Position numbers and translations under genes: made by a program | Part shown: positions 14,410 to 21,254 of the stretch, piece after piece | Numbering within the stretch: the stretch's first letter is position 1 | How the letters are laid out: every line of letters begins with the position of its first letter | NCBI GenBank assembly: GCA_021788685.1 | Contig: JAJYKH010000002.1 | Location: 1-27,607, forward strand | Direction of reading: 5' to 3' | Origin: Deltaproteobacteria bacterium | Lineage (GTDB): Bacteria > Desulfobacterota > Desulfobulbia > Desulfobulbales > UBA5123 | Length of the DNA: 27,607 nucleotides | The notes under the pieces: model-generated | Databases searched by the model: none | What the model saw: the letters and a program-made list of their open reading frames with translations, nothing else | Told to the model about the DNA's origin: nothing

Positions 14410-16365
14410 TTATTCGGAATTTGCAAGCGCTGCCGCTTGCCGTCCCTGCGCGCATTCCCCGCGGACCAGCGCGGCGAAATCGGCCACCGCCATGGGAGGC
14501 AGGTTCTTGCCGTCGCGCAGCCGGACGGTGACCTGACCCGCCGCCATTTCGTTGTCGCCCACGATGAGCATATAGGGCACCTTGGCGACCTGGGCCTCGC
14601 GGATCTTGTAGTTGAGCTTCTCGTTGCGGCTGTCGTGCTCGACCCGCACGCCCGCCGCCCGCAGCTCCTGGCGGACCTGTTGGGCGTAATCGAGCTGGGC
14701 GTCGGTGATATTGAGAATCCGGGCCTGCTCCGGGGCGAGCCACAGGGGGAAGGCCCCGGCGTAATGCTCGATGAGGACGCCGAAGAAACGCTCGAGCGAG
14801 CCCATGAGCGCCCGGTGGATCATGATGGGCTGGTGCTCCTTGCCGTCCTCCCCGGTGTAGCCGATCTGGAACCGCTCCGGCAGGTTGAAGTCCACCTGGA
14901 TGGTGGAGCACTGCCAGGAGCGCCCCAGCACGTCCTTGATCTTGATGTCGATCTTGGGGCCGTAGAAGACCCCCTCGCCGGGGTCGATCTCGTAGGCGAG
15001 CCCCTTCTTCTCCAGCGCCTGCTTGAGGGCGTCGGTGGCCTTCTGCCAGTGGTCATCGCTCCCCACGTACTTGTCGGGCCGGGTGGAGAGATAGATGTCG
15101 TACCGGTCGAAGCCGAACGTCTTCAGGATGTGGAGATTGAGGTCGAGGATGTTGAAGATCTCCTCCTCCAGCTGATCGGGCCGGCAGAAGATGTGGGCGT
15201 CGTCCTGGGTGAAGCCGCGCACCCGCATGAGCCCGTGGAGCACGCCCGTCCGCTCGTAGCGGTAGACGGTCCCCAGCTCGCACCAGCGGATGGGAAATTC
15301 CCGGTAGCTGTGCTTGTTGGCGTTGTAAATAGCGATGTGGAAGGGGCAGTTCATCGGCTTGAGCTGATAGGTGACCTCCTCCACGTCCATGGGCGAGTAC
15401 ATGTTCTCGCGGTAGAAGTCGAGATGGCCGCTGGTCTTCCACAGGTCGATTTTGGCGATGTGAGGAGTGTAAAGCAGCTCGTAGCCGTGGCGGTAGTGCT
15501 CTTCCTTCCAGTAATCCTCGATCAGCCGGCGCATGAGGGCGCCTTTGGGCTGCCAGAGAATGAGGCCGGGCCCCACCTGCTCCTGAATGGTGAACAGCCC
15601 CAGCTCCTTGCCGAGCTTGCGGTGGTCCCGCTTCTTTGCTTCCTCCAATTGAAAGAGGTAGGCTTTGAGCTCCTTGGGGTCGAAGAAGGCGGTGCCGTAC
15701 AGCCGCTGGAGCATGGGTCTCTTTTCGTCGCCCCGCCAATAGGCACCCGCGAGCTTGACGATCTTGAAGGCGCGGAGCCAGCCGGTGTTGGGGATGTGCG
15801 GCCCCCGGCAGAGATCGGTGAAGTCGCCCACCGTATAGAGAGAGACCGTCTCCCCGGCCGCGGCCAGCTCCTGGAGCAGCTCGAGCTTGTAGGTCTGGCC
15901 CTTTTCCGTGAAGAAGGCGACGGCCTCGGCGGCCGGCACCGTGCGGCGCTCGAACGGCAGGGCGGCGGCGGCGATCTCCGCCATCCGCGCCTCGATGCGG
16001 GTGAAGTCGTCGGGGGTGAAGGGCTCGGGCCGGTCGAAATCGTAATAGAAGCCGTCGGCCACGGCCGGGCCGATGGCGACCTTCACCCCGGGGCCGAAGA
16101 GGTCGAGCACCGCCTGGGCCAGGACGTGGGCGCAGCTGTGCCGCAGGATGTCGAGGCCTTCGGGGGAGTCGGCGGTGACCGGCTCGAGGGTGTCGCTGGC
16201 GGTGACCGGGGTGGAGAGGTCGACCGTGGCGCCGTTCAGCCGGCCGGCCAGGGTCCGCTTCCGCTCTTTGTTGGACAGCAGCGCCTTCAGGGCGTCACCA
16301 ACGGTGACCCCTTCCGGAAAGGCCATTTTTCCCCCGCCTACGCGGGCGAGAAAAATTTCCCCCAT
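14410..16365 (-). CDS. thrS: Threonine-tRNA ligase
   Basis: The protein has 651 residues from the ATG at 16365, which has GAGGTGA about 8 nt upstream; a GTG four codons earlier would overlap that ribosome site. Domains: TGS (about 10-65), editing domain with HSCAHVLAQAV (zinc-like His pair) and GFYYDFD, catalytic class II core with LKPMNCPFH (zinc Cys), RYERTGVLHGLMRVRGF and MIHRALMGSLERFF, then the anticodon-binding domain (about 545-640). It charges tRNA-Thr and removes misattached Ser. It heads the translation operon, and its leader holds three strong hairpins, which suggests translational control. Confidence 0.97.
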   Translation of the reverse strand: MGEIFLARVGGGKMAFPEGVTVGDALKALLSNKERKRTLAGRLNGATVDLSTPVTASDTLEPVTADSPEGLDILRHSCAHVLAQAVLDLFGPGVKVAIGPAVADGFYYDFDRPEPFTPDDFTRIEARMAEIAAAALPFERRTVPAAEAVAFFTEKGQTYKLELLQELAAAGETVSLYTVGDFTDLCRGPHIPNTGWLRAFKIVKLAGAYWRGDEKRPMLQRLYGTAFFDPKELKAYLFQLEEAKKRDHRKLGKELGLFTIQEQVGPGLILWQPKGALMRRLIEDYWKEEHYRHGYELLYTPHIAKIDLWKTSGHLDFYRENMYSPMDVEEVTYQLKPMNCPFHIAIYNANKHSYREFPIRWCELGTVYRYERTGVLHGLMRVRGFTQDDAHIFCRPDQLEEEIFNILDLNLHILKTFGFDRYDIYLSTRPDKYVGSDDHWQKATDALKQALEKKGLAYEIDPGEGVFYGPKIDIKIKDVLGRSWQCSTIQVDFNLPERFQIGYTGEDGKEHQPIMIHRALMGSLERFFGVLIEHYAGAFPLWLAPEQARILNITDAQLDYAQQVRQELRAAGVRVEHDSRNEKLNYKIREAQVAKVPYMLIVGDNEMAAGQVTVRLRDGKNLPPMAVADFAALVRGECAQGRQAAALANSE

Positions 16366-16386
16366 GATCGCTTTCACCTCACGTGA

Positions 16387-16500
16387 CCCGGGCGGCGCCG
16401 CCCGGGAGCTGGTGCCGGTTCGTCCGGCTCGGCTCGGGGCCGACCCGGGGTCGGCCCGAACAAAGAGGCTTCGCCAAGGGATGAACCCTGCGAAGCCTCT
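16387..16500 (-). promoter_or_regulatory. thrS leader with three consecutive hairpins
   Basis: Reading towards thrS: hairpin I (16464-16500) has an 11-bp perfect stem AGAGGCTTCGC/GCGAAGCCTCT, a 2-nt bulge and an inner 4-bp stem with a 5-nt loop. Hairpin II (16437-16457) has a 9-bp stem GGGCCGACC/GGTCGGCCC. Hairpin III (16387-16406) is a perfect 20-nt GC palindrome about 4 nt ahead of the GAGGTGA ribosome site. Hairpin I, with TTTGTTC after it, could also terminate the tRNA-Val transcript. E. coli ThrRS binds its own leader; whether this one works likewise is inference. Confidence 0.5.
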
Positions 16501-16507
16501 ATCGGAA

Positions 16508-16524
16508 ACGCAAAAATTTTGCGG
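16508..16524 (-). other. Short A/T palindrome behind tRNA-Val
   Basis: CGCAAAA and TTTTGCG are separated by one base, 11 nt beyond the tRNA CCA end. It may be a processing or weak termination site; the loop is too short for a normal hairpin unless the inner A-T pairs open. Confidence 0.3.
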
Positions 16525-16534
16525 AGGGTGCTGC

Positions 16535-16611
16535 TGGTAGGCACGAGCGGATTCGAACCGCTGACCTCTACAGTGTCAGTGTAGCGCTCTAACCAACTGA
16601 GCTACGCGCCT
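16535..16611 (-). tRNA. tRNA-Val(GAC)
   Basis: A 77-nt cloverleaf with acceptor arms AGGCGCG/CGTGCCT (one G-T pair), discriminator A and encoded CCA. The anticodon arm CTACA/TGTAG carries loop CTGACAC, giving anticodon GAC. T arm: GGTTCGAATCC. It lies upstream of thrS on the same strand. Confidence 0.97.
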
Positions 16612-16670
16612 CTACGCGGACCTGTTCCCTTCCGTCTGCACGGGCCGGGACTCTCGCGTGGAACGGCAAC

Positions 16671-16699
16671 CGTTTACCAGCTATCCGGGCCGCTGTCAA
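16671..16699 (-). promoter_or_regulatory. Probable promoter of tRNA-Val (and possibly thrS)
   Basis: A perfect TTGACA (16694-16699) is followed 17 nt later by TAAACG (16671-16676), a weak -10 box. It lies about 60 nt ahead of the tRNA, with the same -35 box, spacing and TAAA start of the -10 as at tRNA-Pro. The remaining stretch up to the recR stop (16700-16856) shows no gene. Confidence 0.45.
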
Positions 16700-16856
16700 G
16701 ACATTATCTGGAAACCGGAACTTCTTTGCAGTCTTCGAAAACCGTTTCCGCTGCGAAGGGAGGGCCTCCACTCGGCTGGTCTGATTCTCCTACGGAAATC
16801 CGCCCCCTGTCAAGCAAGGGAGGAAGCAGATCCGTGGTCACCCGTTCTCCCTCCGC

Positions 16857-17459
16857 TCACCAGCTTTCCCGCCTGGCCTCGATAGCCCGTGATAAGGTCA
16901 TTTCGTCGGCATATTTAATGTCCATGCCCATGGGAATGCCGCAGGCCAGGCGGGTGACCCGGACCTCCACCTCCTGGAGCCGTTTGGCCAGGTAGGCGGC
17001 GGTCGCCTCCCCGGGCACCGTCGAGCTGGTGGCGATGAGGACCTCGGCGCTCTGCTGCCGCCGGATGCGGGCCAGCAGCTCGTCCACCCGTATCTCCCCC
17101 GGGCCGATGCCGTCCATGGGCGAAAGCACCCCGTGCAGGATGTGGTACTGGCCGCCGAAGGAGCCGGTCTTCTCCACGGCCATGAGGTCGCCGGGCTCCT
17201 CGACCACGCAGATCAGCCGCGGATCGCGGCGGGGGTCCTGGCAGATGCGGCAGGGGTCGGTCTCGGAAAAGGCGTAGCAGTTGGCGCACAGCCGGATGGC
17301 GCCGTGCAGCTCCGCGAGATCGCGGGCCAGGTTCTGGGCCTCGGCGGCGGGCCGCCGGAGGATGTAGAGGGCCAGCCGGGTGGCCGTTTTCCGGCCCACC
17401 CCGGGCAGGCGGCTCAGATCGGCGATCAGCCGGGCAAGGGCCGGGGGGACGACATCCAT
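16857..17459 (-). CDS. recR: Recombination mediator protein RecR
   Basis: The protein has 200 residues, the usual length. An N-terminal helix-hairpin-helix (LSRLPGVGRKTATRLALYIL) is followed by a four-Cys zinc finger (CANC...CRIC, about 58-75), a Toprim domain (CVVEEPGDLMAVEKTG, HGVLSPMDGIGP) and a Walker-B-like C-terminal region. RecR works with RecO and RecF to load RecA on gapped DNA. The ATG at 17459 lies 11 nt after ybaB and lacks a strong ribosome site, so coupling is likely. Confidence 0.97.
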   Translation of the reverse strand: MDVVPPALARLIADLSRLPGVGRKTATRLALYILRRPAAEAQNLARDLAELHGAIRLCANCYAFSETDPCRICQDPRRDPRLICVVEEPGDLMAVEKTGSFGGQYHILHGVLSPMDGIGPGEIRVDELLARIRRQQSAEVLIATSSTVPGEATAAYLAKRLQEVEVRVTRLACGIPMGMDIKYADEMTLSRAIEARRESW

Positions 17460-17470
17460 GGGGCCGCCCG

Positions 17471-17779
17471 TTAGAACAGGCCGGGAATCTTGATGCCGCC
17501 GGTGAGCTTGGCCATTTCCGCCTGGGCCATCTCCTTGGCCTGGCGCATGGCGTCGTTCACCGCCGCCACCACCAGGTCCTGGAGCATGCCCGGGTCTTGG
17601 GGGTCGATGGCCTCGGGCCCGATGGCGAGGGAAACCAGCTCATTTTTGCCGTTCACGGTGGCCGATACCATGCCGCCGCCCACGGTGGAGGTCACCTGCC
17701 GGCCGGCAAGCTCCTCCTGCATCCTGGCCAGCCGCTCCTGGAACTGCTGGGCCTGCTTCATGATGAGATTCATGTCCAT
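17471..17779 (-). CDS. ybaB: YbaB/EbfC nucleoid-associated protein
   Basis: The protein has 102 residues. Two long helices flank a central beta sheet; family signs are MNLIMKQAQQFQERLARMQEEL, the VTSTVGGGMVSATVNGKNEL strand region and the AAVNDAMRQAKE helix. It forms dimers that bind DNA. It lies between dnaX and recR, its conserved position. AAGGTG lies seven bases before the ATG at 17779. Confidence 0.95.
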   Translation of the reverse strand: MDMNLIMKQAQQFQERLARMQEELAGRQVTSTVGGGMVSATVNGKNELVSLAIGPEAIDPQDPGMLQDLVVAAVNDAMRQAKEMAQAEMAKLTGGIKIPGLF

Positions 17780-17863
17780 GCGAGCACCTTGTACGCGCCA
17801 GCAAGCCAGCGGCTATTGGGGGAAAGCCGATAACCTGGGGCAGATCGTTGTCAGCGGAGCGGC

Positions 17864-17921
17864 AATCGTAGTCGTGATCGTAATCGAAAAAGAAGAATCG
17901 ATTCCGACAACGACTACGATT
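17864..17921. repeat. Inverted repeat of TCGTARTCG-type units
   Basis: A perfect 12-bp inverted repeat, AATCGTAGTCGT (17864-17875) and ACGACTACGATT (17910-17921), encloses 34 nt. Each side also carries TCGTAATCG or its complement just beside the arm, so the segment is built from short TCGTA(A/G)TCG-like units in both orientations. Confidence 0.6.
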
Positions 17922-17937
17922 ACGAAAACGACGTGAA

Positions 17938-18003
17938 AGAGACCAAAGGGGACACGGACACTGAGCGGGTGCGAGGCTGGCTCAATCTCTCCTTTAGGTC
18001 CAA
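17938..18003. repeat. Possible REP-like fold-back remnant
   Basis: The left side holds GACCAAAGGGGACACGGACA and the right side CTCCTTTAGGTCC, giving imperfect complementary ends (ACCAAAGG against CCTTTAGGT). From memory, strings like GGGGACACGGACAC occur at ends of REP sequences linked to IS200-like (TnpA-REP) transposases. No transposase is present here. Confidence 0.3.
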
Positions 18004-18039
18004 ATTAAATATTATAACCCGTTTCCCTTTTCGCCGCCA

Positions 18040-19830
18040 TCACGCGCCGGAGCGGCCGCCGGGGCCGGTGCGGATGTTCCCAACCTGACCGCCGAAGACT
18101 TCGGCCGTCATCTGCACGATGGGATCGTTGGCCAGGGCGCGCCGCTCCTCCTGGACGGAGCCCCCTTCCCCTTCCGGGCCGGGGCCGCGATCGCCTCCGC
18201 CACGGACCGTGAGCCGCACCGGCAGCTCCCGCCGGAAGAACTCCCGGGCCAGCTCGGCGAGAAACGCCAGATTCTCCTGGTCTTCCAGCATCTTGCATTC
18301 GGCCGGATCGTCGAACGTGAGGAGCAGCCGCCCCTCCTCCTCCCGCTGGCCGCTGCTCAGCCGCAGGGCATGGGCCATCCACTGCTTGCGCTCCTTGACG
18401 TAGCCGAGGAACTCCTCCCAGTGGCGGCAGACGTCTTTGCCCGCCCCGGCGGTGGATACGGGGTTGGAAACAGGCTGGTCCACCGGCCTGCGGGGCTCTT
18501 CGCGCCGGGGGGGCGGTGCCGGGGCCGGCGAAACCGGCGGTGACTGAACGGGAACCGGCTCCGGGGCGACCGGCCTTTCCCTGGCCGGCTGGACCGGAGG
18601 AGCAGGCGGGCCGCTTTGGTAGGCCGGCTGCCGGTCGCTCAGCACGGCCCGGGGAAGCGGCATCTCGCCCCCGCCCGCCGGCAGCCCCGTCTGCCGCAGG
18701 AGGCCGTCGATCTTTTCGAGCAGGGCCGCGACCGGCACCACCTGCCCCGCCCGGGTGATCTTGATGAAGGTCATCTCCAGGGCCAGGCGTGGCTGGGAGG
18801 AGGAGTGCATCTCCTCAACCCCCTGGAGAAGGAGCTGGAAAATGCGGTACAAGGTCTCCACCCCGGCCCCGGCGGCCAGCCCCTGCATGACGGCGAGCTC
18901 CTCGGCCGGCAGGTCGAGCAGCTCGCGGGCCTTGGGGTTGAGCCGGCAGATCAGGAGCCCCCGCACATAATCGAGCAGGTCGCCCGCGAAGCGCTTCAGA
19001 TCGAGCCCGGCGGCATACCGGCTGTCGAGCAGCTCGAGGGCCCGCGGCAGCTCGCCCGCCAGGAGTGCCCGGGCCAGCTCTTCGAAAAGCTGCCGGTCCA
19101 CCACCCCGAGCACCTGCATCACGTCGGCGTCGGAAATTTCCCCGCCCCCGAAGGAAAAAATCTGGTCGAGCAGGCTCAGCCCGTCGCGGACGCTGCCGTC
19201 CGCCTCCCGGACGATGAGGGCCAGGGCGGCCTCGGAGATGGCCACCCCTTCCGCGGCGGCGATCTTCTTGAAATGGGCGAGCAGCTCGGGGAACGCCACC
19301 CGCTTCAGCTCGTAGCGCTGGCAGCGGGAGAGGATGGTGATCGGGATCTTGTTCAGCTCGGTGGTGGCGAACATGAAGTAGACATGCGCCGGGGGCTCCT
19401 CCAGGGTCTTCAGCAGGGCGTTGAAGGCCTCGGTGGTGAGCATGTGCACTTCGTCGATGATGATGATCTTGTAGCGGCCCTTGCTCGGGAAGAAGCGGAT
19501 GTTCTCCTTGAGCTCGCGGATCTCCTGGATGCCCCGGTTGGAGGCGCCGTCGATCTCGTGCAGGTCGACGGCGGTGCCGGCTCCGATCTCCAGGCAGGAG
19601 TCGCAACGGCCACAGGGCGATTCGGTGGGCCCCTCCGCGCAGTTGAGCGCCTTGGCCATGATCCGGGCCAGGGTGGTCTTGCCGGTACCGCGCACGCCGC
19701 TGAACAGCATGGCGTGCGCCACCCGCTTCTTGGCGAGGGCGTTCCGGAGGGTGCGGACCACCGGCTGCTGGCCGACGACTTCGCTGAAATCCTGGGGACG
19801 CCACTTGCGGGCAAGAACGAGATAGGACAT
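18040..19830 (-). CDS. dnaX: DNA polymerase III gamma/tau subunit
   Basis: The protein has 596 residues. AAA+ ATPase (about 1-230): LARKWRPQDFSEVVGQ, Walker A GVRGTGKTT, zinc module CAEGPTESPCGRCDSC, Walker B IIIIDEVHML, sensor ATTELNKIPITILSRCQR. Then the collar domain (about 230-370) and a proline-rich linker (about 395-465), followed by a short tau-type tail. It is the clamp-loader motor of the replicase. I saw no A-rich slippery site like that of E. coli, so a separate gamma form is not predicted. The ATG at 19830 has no clear ribosome site. Confidence 0.97.
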   Translation of the reverse strand: MSYLVLARKWRPQDFSEVVGQQPVVRTLRNALAKKRVAHAMLFSGVRGTGKTTLARIMAKALNCAEGPTESPCGRCDSCLEIGAGTAVDLHEIDGASNRGIQEIRELKENIRFFPSKGRYKIIIIDEVHMLTTEAFNALLKTLEEPPAHVYFMFATTELNKIPITILSRCQRYELKRVAFPELLAHFKKIAAAEGVAISEAALALIVREADGSVRDGLSLLDQIFSFGGGEISDADVMQVLGVVDRQLFEELARALLAGELPRALELLDSRYAAGLDLKRFAGDLLDYVRGLLICRLNPKARELLDLPAEELAVMQGLAAGAGVETLYRIFQLLLQGVEEMHSSSQPRLALEMTFIKITRAGQVVPVAALLEKIDGLLRQTGLPAGGGEMPLPRAVLSDRQPAYQSGPPAPPVQPARERPVAPEPVPVQSPPVSPAPAPPPRREEPRRPVDQPVSNPVSTAGAGKDVCRHWEEFLGYVKERKQWMAHALRLSSGQREEEGRLLLTFDDPAECKMLEDQENLAFLAELAREFFRRELPVRLTVRGGGDRGPGPEGEGGSVQEERRALANDPIVQMTAEVFGGQVGNIRTGPGGRSGA

Positions 19831-19916
19831 CGCATGCGGGCGGAAAGAAGGGATCGGGGCGGGCTGGATGCCAGCGCTTCAAGGCATCGGCTGCCAGCCG
19901 GCAACGGTTCCCATCA

Positions 19917-19945
19917 TATATAATGGAAAGCCTGCGCCCGGGCAA
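19917..19945 (-). promoter_or_regulatory. Promoter of dnaX
   Basis: On the minus strand TTGCCC (19940-19945) and TATATA (19917-19922) are 17 nt apart. Short complementary arms AACGGTT/AACCGTT (19903-19950) flank it and could form a cruciform or operator. Confidence 0.5.
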
Positions 19946-20007
19946 CCGTTTGCTGAGCGGGAAGCGGCAAGCGTTCAGCCGCCAGCGGTCAGCTTTCAGC
20001 CAAATAA

Positions 20008-20132
20008 GATGGCTAAGCAGAAATGCCGAATGCAAGGCGCGCAAATGTCGAGGAGTGAGGCGTACTCCAGTACGCCGCAGCGACGAGATCATGCAGCGCA
20101 ACGCAGCAGCTGGCGGTTTTTGCAAAGCCATC
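20008..20132. repeat. Fold-back dispersed-type repeat, 125 nt
   Basis: Outer arms GATGGCT (20008-20014) and AGCCATC (20126-20132) enclose further partial complementarity and a central perfect hairpin, GGCGTAC/GTACGCC with loop TCCA (20059-20076). Stretches such as AAGGCGCGCAAATG and GCGCAACGCAGCAG look like a repeat family I associate from memory with Geobacter-type genomes. It has no ORF of its own. Confidence 0.55.
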
Positions 20133-20133
20133 A

Positions 20134-20140
20134 AAAAATG
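20134..20140 (-). terminator. T run after the SRP RNA
   Basis: Directly after the closing stem of the SRP RNA, the minus strand reads CATTTTTTG. The RNA's own terminal helix plus this six-T run probably ends transcription. Confidence 0.5.
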
Positions 20141-20240
20141 ATAGCCAGGCACCCCTGCGGCACACAAAGGACTTCGCTACCGTTGCTTCCTCCCGGACCT
20201 GGCGGGGTTCACGAGCCTTTGTTGCGCAGGACCCGGCTAT
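20141..20240 (-). ncRNA. ffs: Signal recognition particle RNA, small bacterial (4.5S) type
   Basis: The minus strand carries the conserved apical domain, with CCAGGTCCGGGAGGAAGCA and the following GGTAGC typical of the Ffh-binding hairpin. The 5' and 3' ends pair over a long stem (ATAGCC with GGCTAT at the very ends, then GGG/CCT and CCTGCG/CGCAGG). About 100 nt, without an Alu domain. It guides Ffh to signal sequences of membrane proteins. It starts 17 nt after tRNA-Ser(GGA) and is probably co-transcribed with it; exact ends are estimated. Confidence 0.93.
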
Positions 20241-20257
20241 CAAGCTTGGATCCATGC

Positions 20258-20345
<88 letters not shown>

Positions 20346-20415
20346 GAGTGCTGCGCGGCAGCCCGAAAGCTAGCCGCCCGACACTCTACAAACAAAAAAC
20401 TTACTTTAAAAGAGC

Positions 20416-20433
20416 AAAAAGGCGGGAACCGCC
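20416..20433 (-). terminator. Terminator of tRNA-Ser(CGA)
   Basis: The minus strand has the hairpin GGCGG-TTC-CCGCC followed by TTTTTG. It lies 10 nt after the CCA end of tRNA-Ser(CGA), so the two serine tRNAs should be separate transcripts. Confidence 0.75.
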
Positions 20434-20443
20434 AAAAAGAAGA

Positions 20444-20536
<93 letters not shown>

Positions 20537-20540
20537 GGTT

Positions 20541-20652
20541 GTGTAAGCTTCCATGGCTGCCGCATCTACTTTGTCAGAGCCCTGTTCGCGGAGCCCCAGT
20601 CCAGCTGGCAGGCCCCCTTTCGTGTATCTGCGGCATCTATGGAAGCTTACAC
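20541..20652. repeat. Structured fold-back element, copy A
   Basis: A perfect 14-bp outer inverted repeat (20541-20554 with 20639-20652; GTGTAAGCTTCCAT and its complement), a 3x3 internal loop, and a 7-bp inner stem TGCCGCA/TGCGGCA (20558-20564 with 20629-20635) close a 64-nt loop. The loop and inner stem are about 78 percent identical to copy B by manual alignment, in the same orientation, while most of the outer stem is different. Confidence 0.75.
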
Positions 20653-20742
20653 CCTCCCCCTTTCACACTCACCGCATCGGCGGCGCCAGTGAAAGATTAC
20701 AATCTGCTTCCAATTGGGAGCAACGAATTCCTCGTCACTCGG

Positions 20743-21201
20743 TCACTCGCCACTGCCCCTCCGGCGGGACCGGAAAAACTCCCGCAGCAGCTCGGCGCTT
20801 TCCTCCGCCATGTCGCCGCCGGCTACCTCCAGCCGGTGGTTGAGGAGGCCGTCGCTGCCGATCCGGTAGACCGATTCCACCGCCCCCGTCTTGGGGTCGG
20901 CCGCCCCATACACCAGCCGGGCGAGACGGGCGTGGACGAAGGCCCCGGCGCACATGGCGCACGGCTCCAGGGTGACGTAGATGGCCGCCCCCGGCAGCCG
21001 GTAGTTGCCGGTCTTGCGCGCCGCTTCCCGGAGCGCCAGCATCTCGGCGTGGCCGCCCGGGTCGTGCAGCTCGATGCTGCGGTTGCCGGCCCGGGCCAGA
21101 ACATCGCCGTCGGCGTCCACCACCACCGCCCCCACCGGGACCTCGCCCCTGGCAGCCGCCGCGCGGGCCTCCGCCAGGGCCATCTCCATGTACCGGCTCA
21201 T
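20743..21201 (-). CDS. tadA: tRNA-specific adenosine deaminase (A34 to inosine)
   Basis: The protein has 152 residues with a cytidine-deaminase fold: EVPVGAVVVD, the zinc/catalytic HAE in GGHAEMLALREA, and PCAMC in TLEPCAMCAGAFVHARL. It deaminates the wobble adenosine of tRNA-Arg(ACG). I took the ATG at 21201, where family similarity begins; the frame is open much further upstream but overlaps the neighbouring flavoprotein gene in another frame. Ribosome site weak. It follows the flavoprotein gene by 53 nt. Confidence 0.95.
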   Translation of the reverse strand: MSRYMEMALAEARAAAARGEVPVGAVVVDADGDVLARAGNRSIELHDPGGHAEMLALREAARKTGNYRLPGAAIYVTLEPCAMCAGAFVHARLARLVYGAADPKTGAVESVYRIGSDGLLNHRLEVAGGDMAEESAELLREFFRSRRRGSGE

Positions 21202-21254
21202 GGGACTCGCGACCAAATCGGCAATTATAATCCGACCTCTCTGCTCACCGCAAG

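Larger units (their letters stand above)
17780..18039. other. Intergenic region between ybaB and dnaX rich in repeats
   Basis: No gene seen in 260 nt. It holds the TCGTARTCG inverted repeat (17864-17921), a GGGGACACGGACACT-containing fold-back (17938-18003) and, on the minus strand near 18012-18017, a TATAAT that might serve ybaB-recR but lacks a -35 box. Confidence 0.4.
19831..20140. other. Intergenic region between dnaX and the SRP RNA gene
   Basis: No gene is visible. From dnaX rightward: a 5' leader of about 80 nt, the dnaX promoter (19917-19945), a CAGC-rich stretch with imperfect direct repeats (GCGTTCAGC, GCGGTCAGC, CTTTCAGCC; about 19972-20001), and a 125-nt fold-back repeat (20008-20132) ending next to the SRP RNA terminator. 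Confidence 0.5.

Noticed and set aside
14131..16386. A 751-codon + strand open frame across thrS and the infC start
   Set aside because: Antisense to thrS and spans the infC leader; no domain signs.
18040..19830. Programmed frameshift in dnaX
   Set aside because: No A-rich slippery heptamer or following stem as in E. coli was found in the region that would give gamma.
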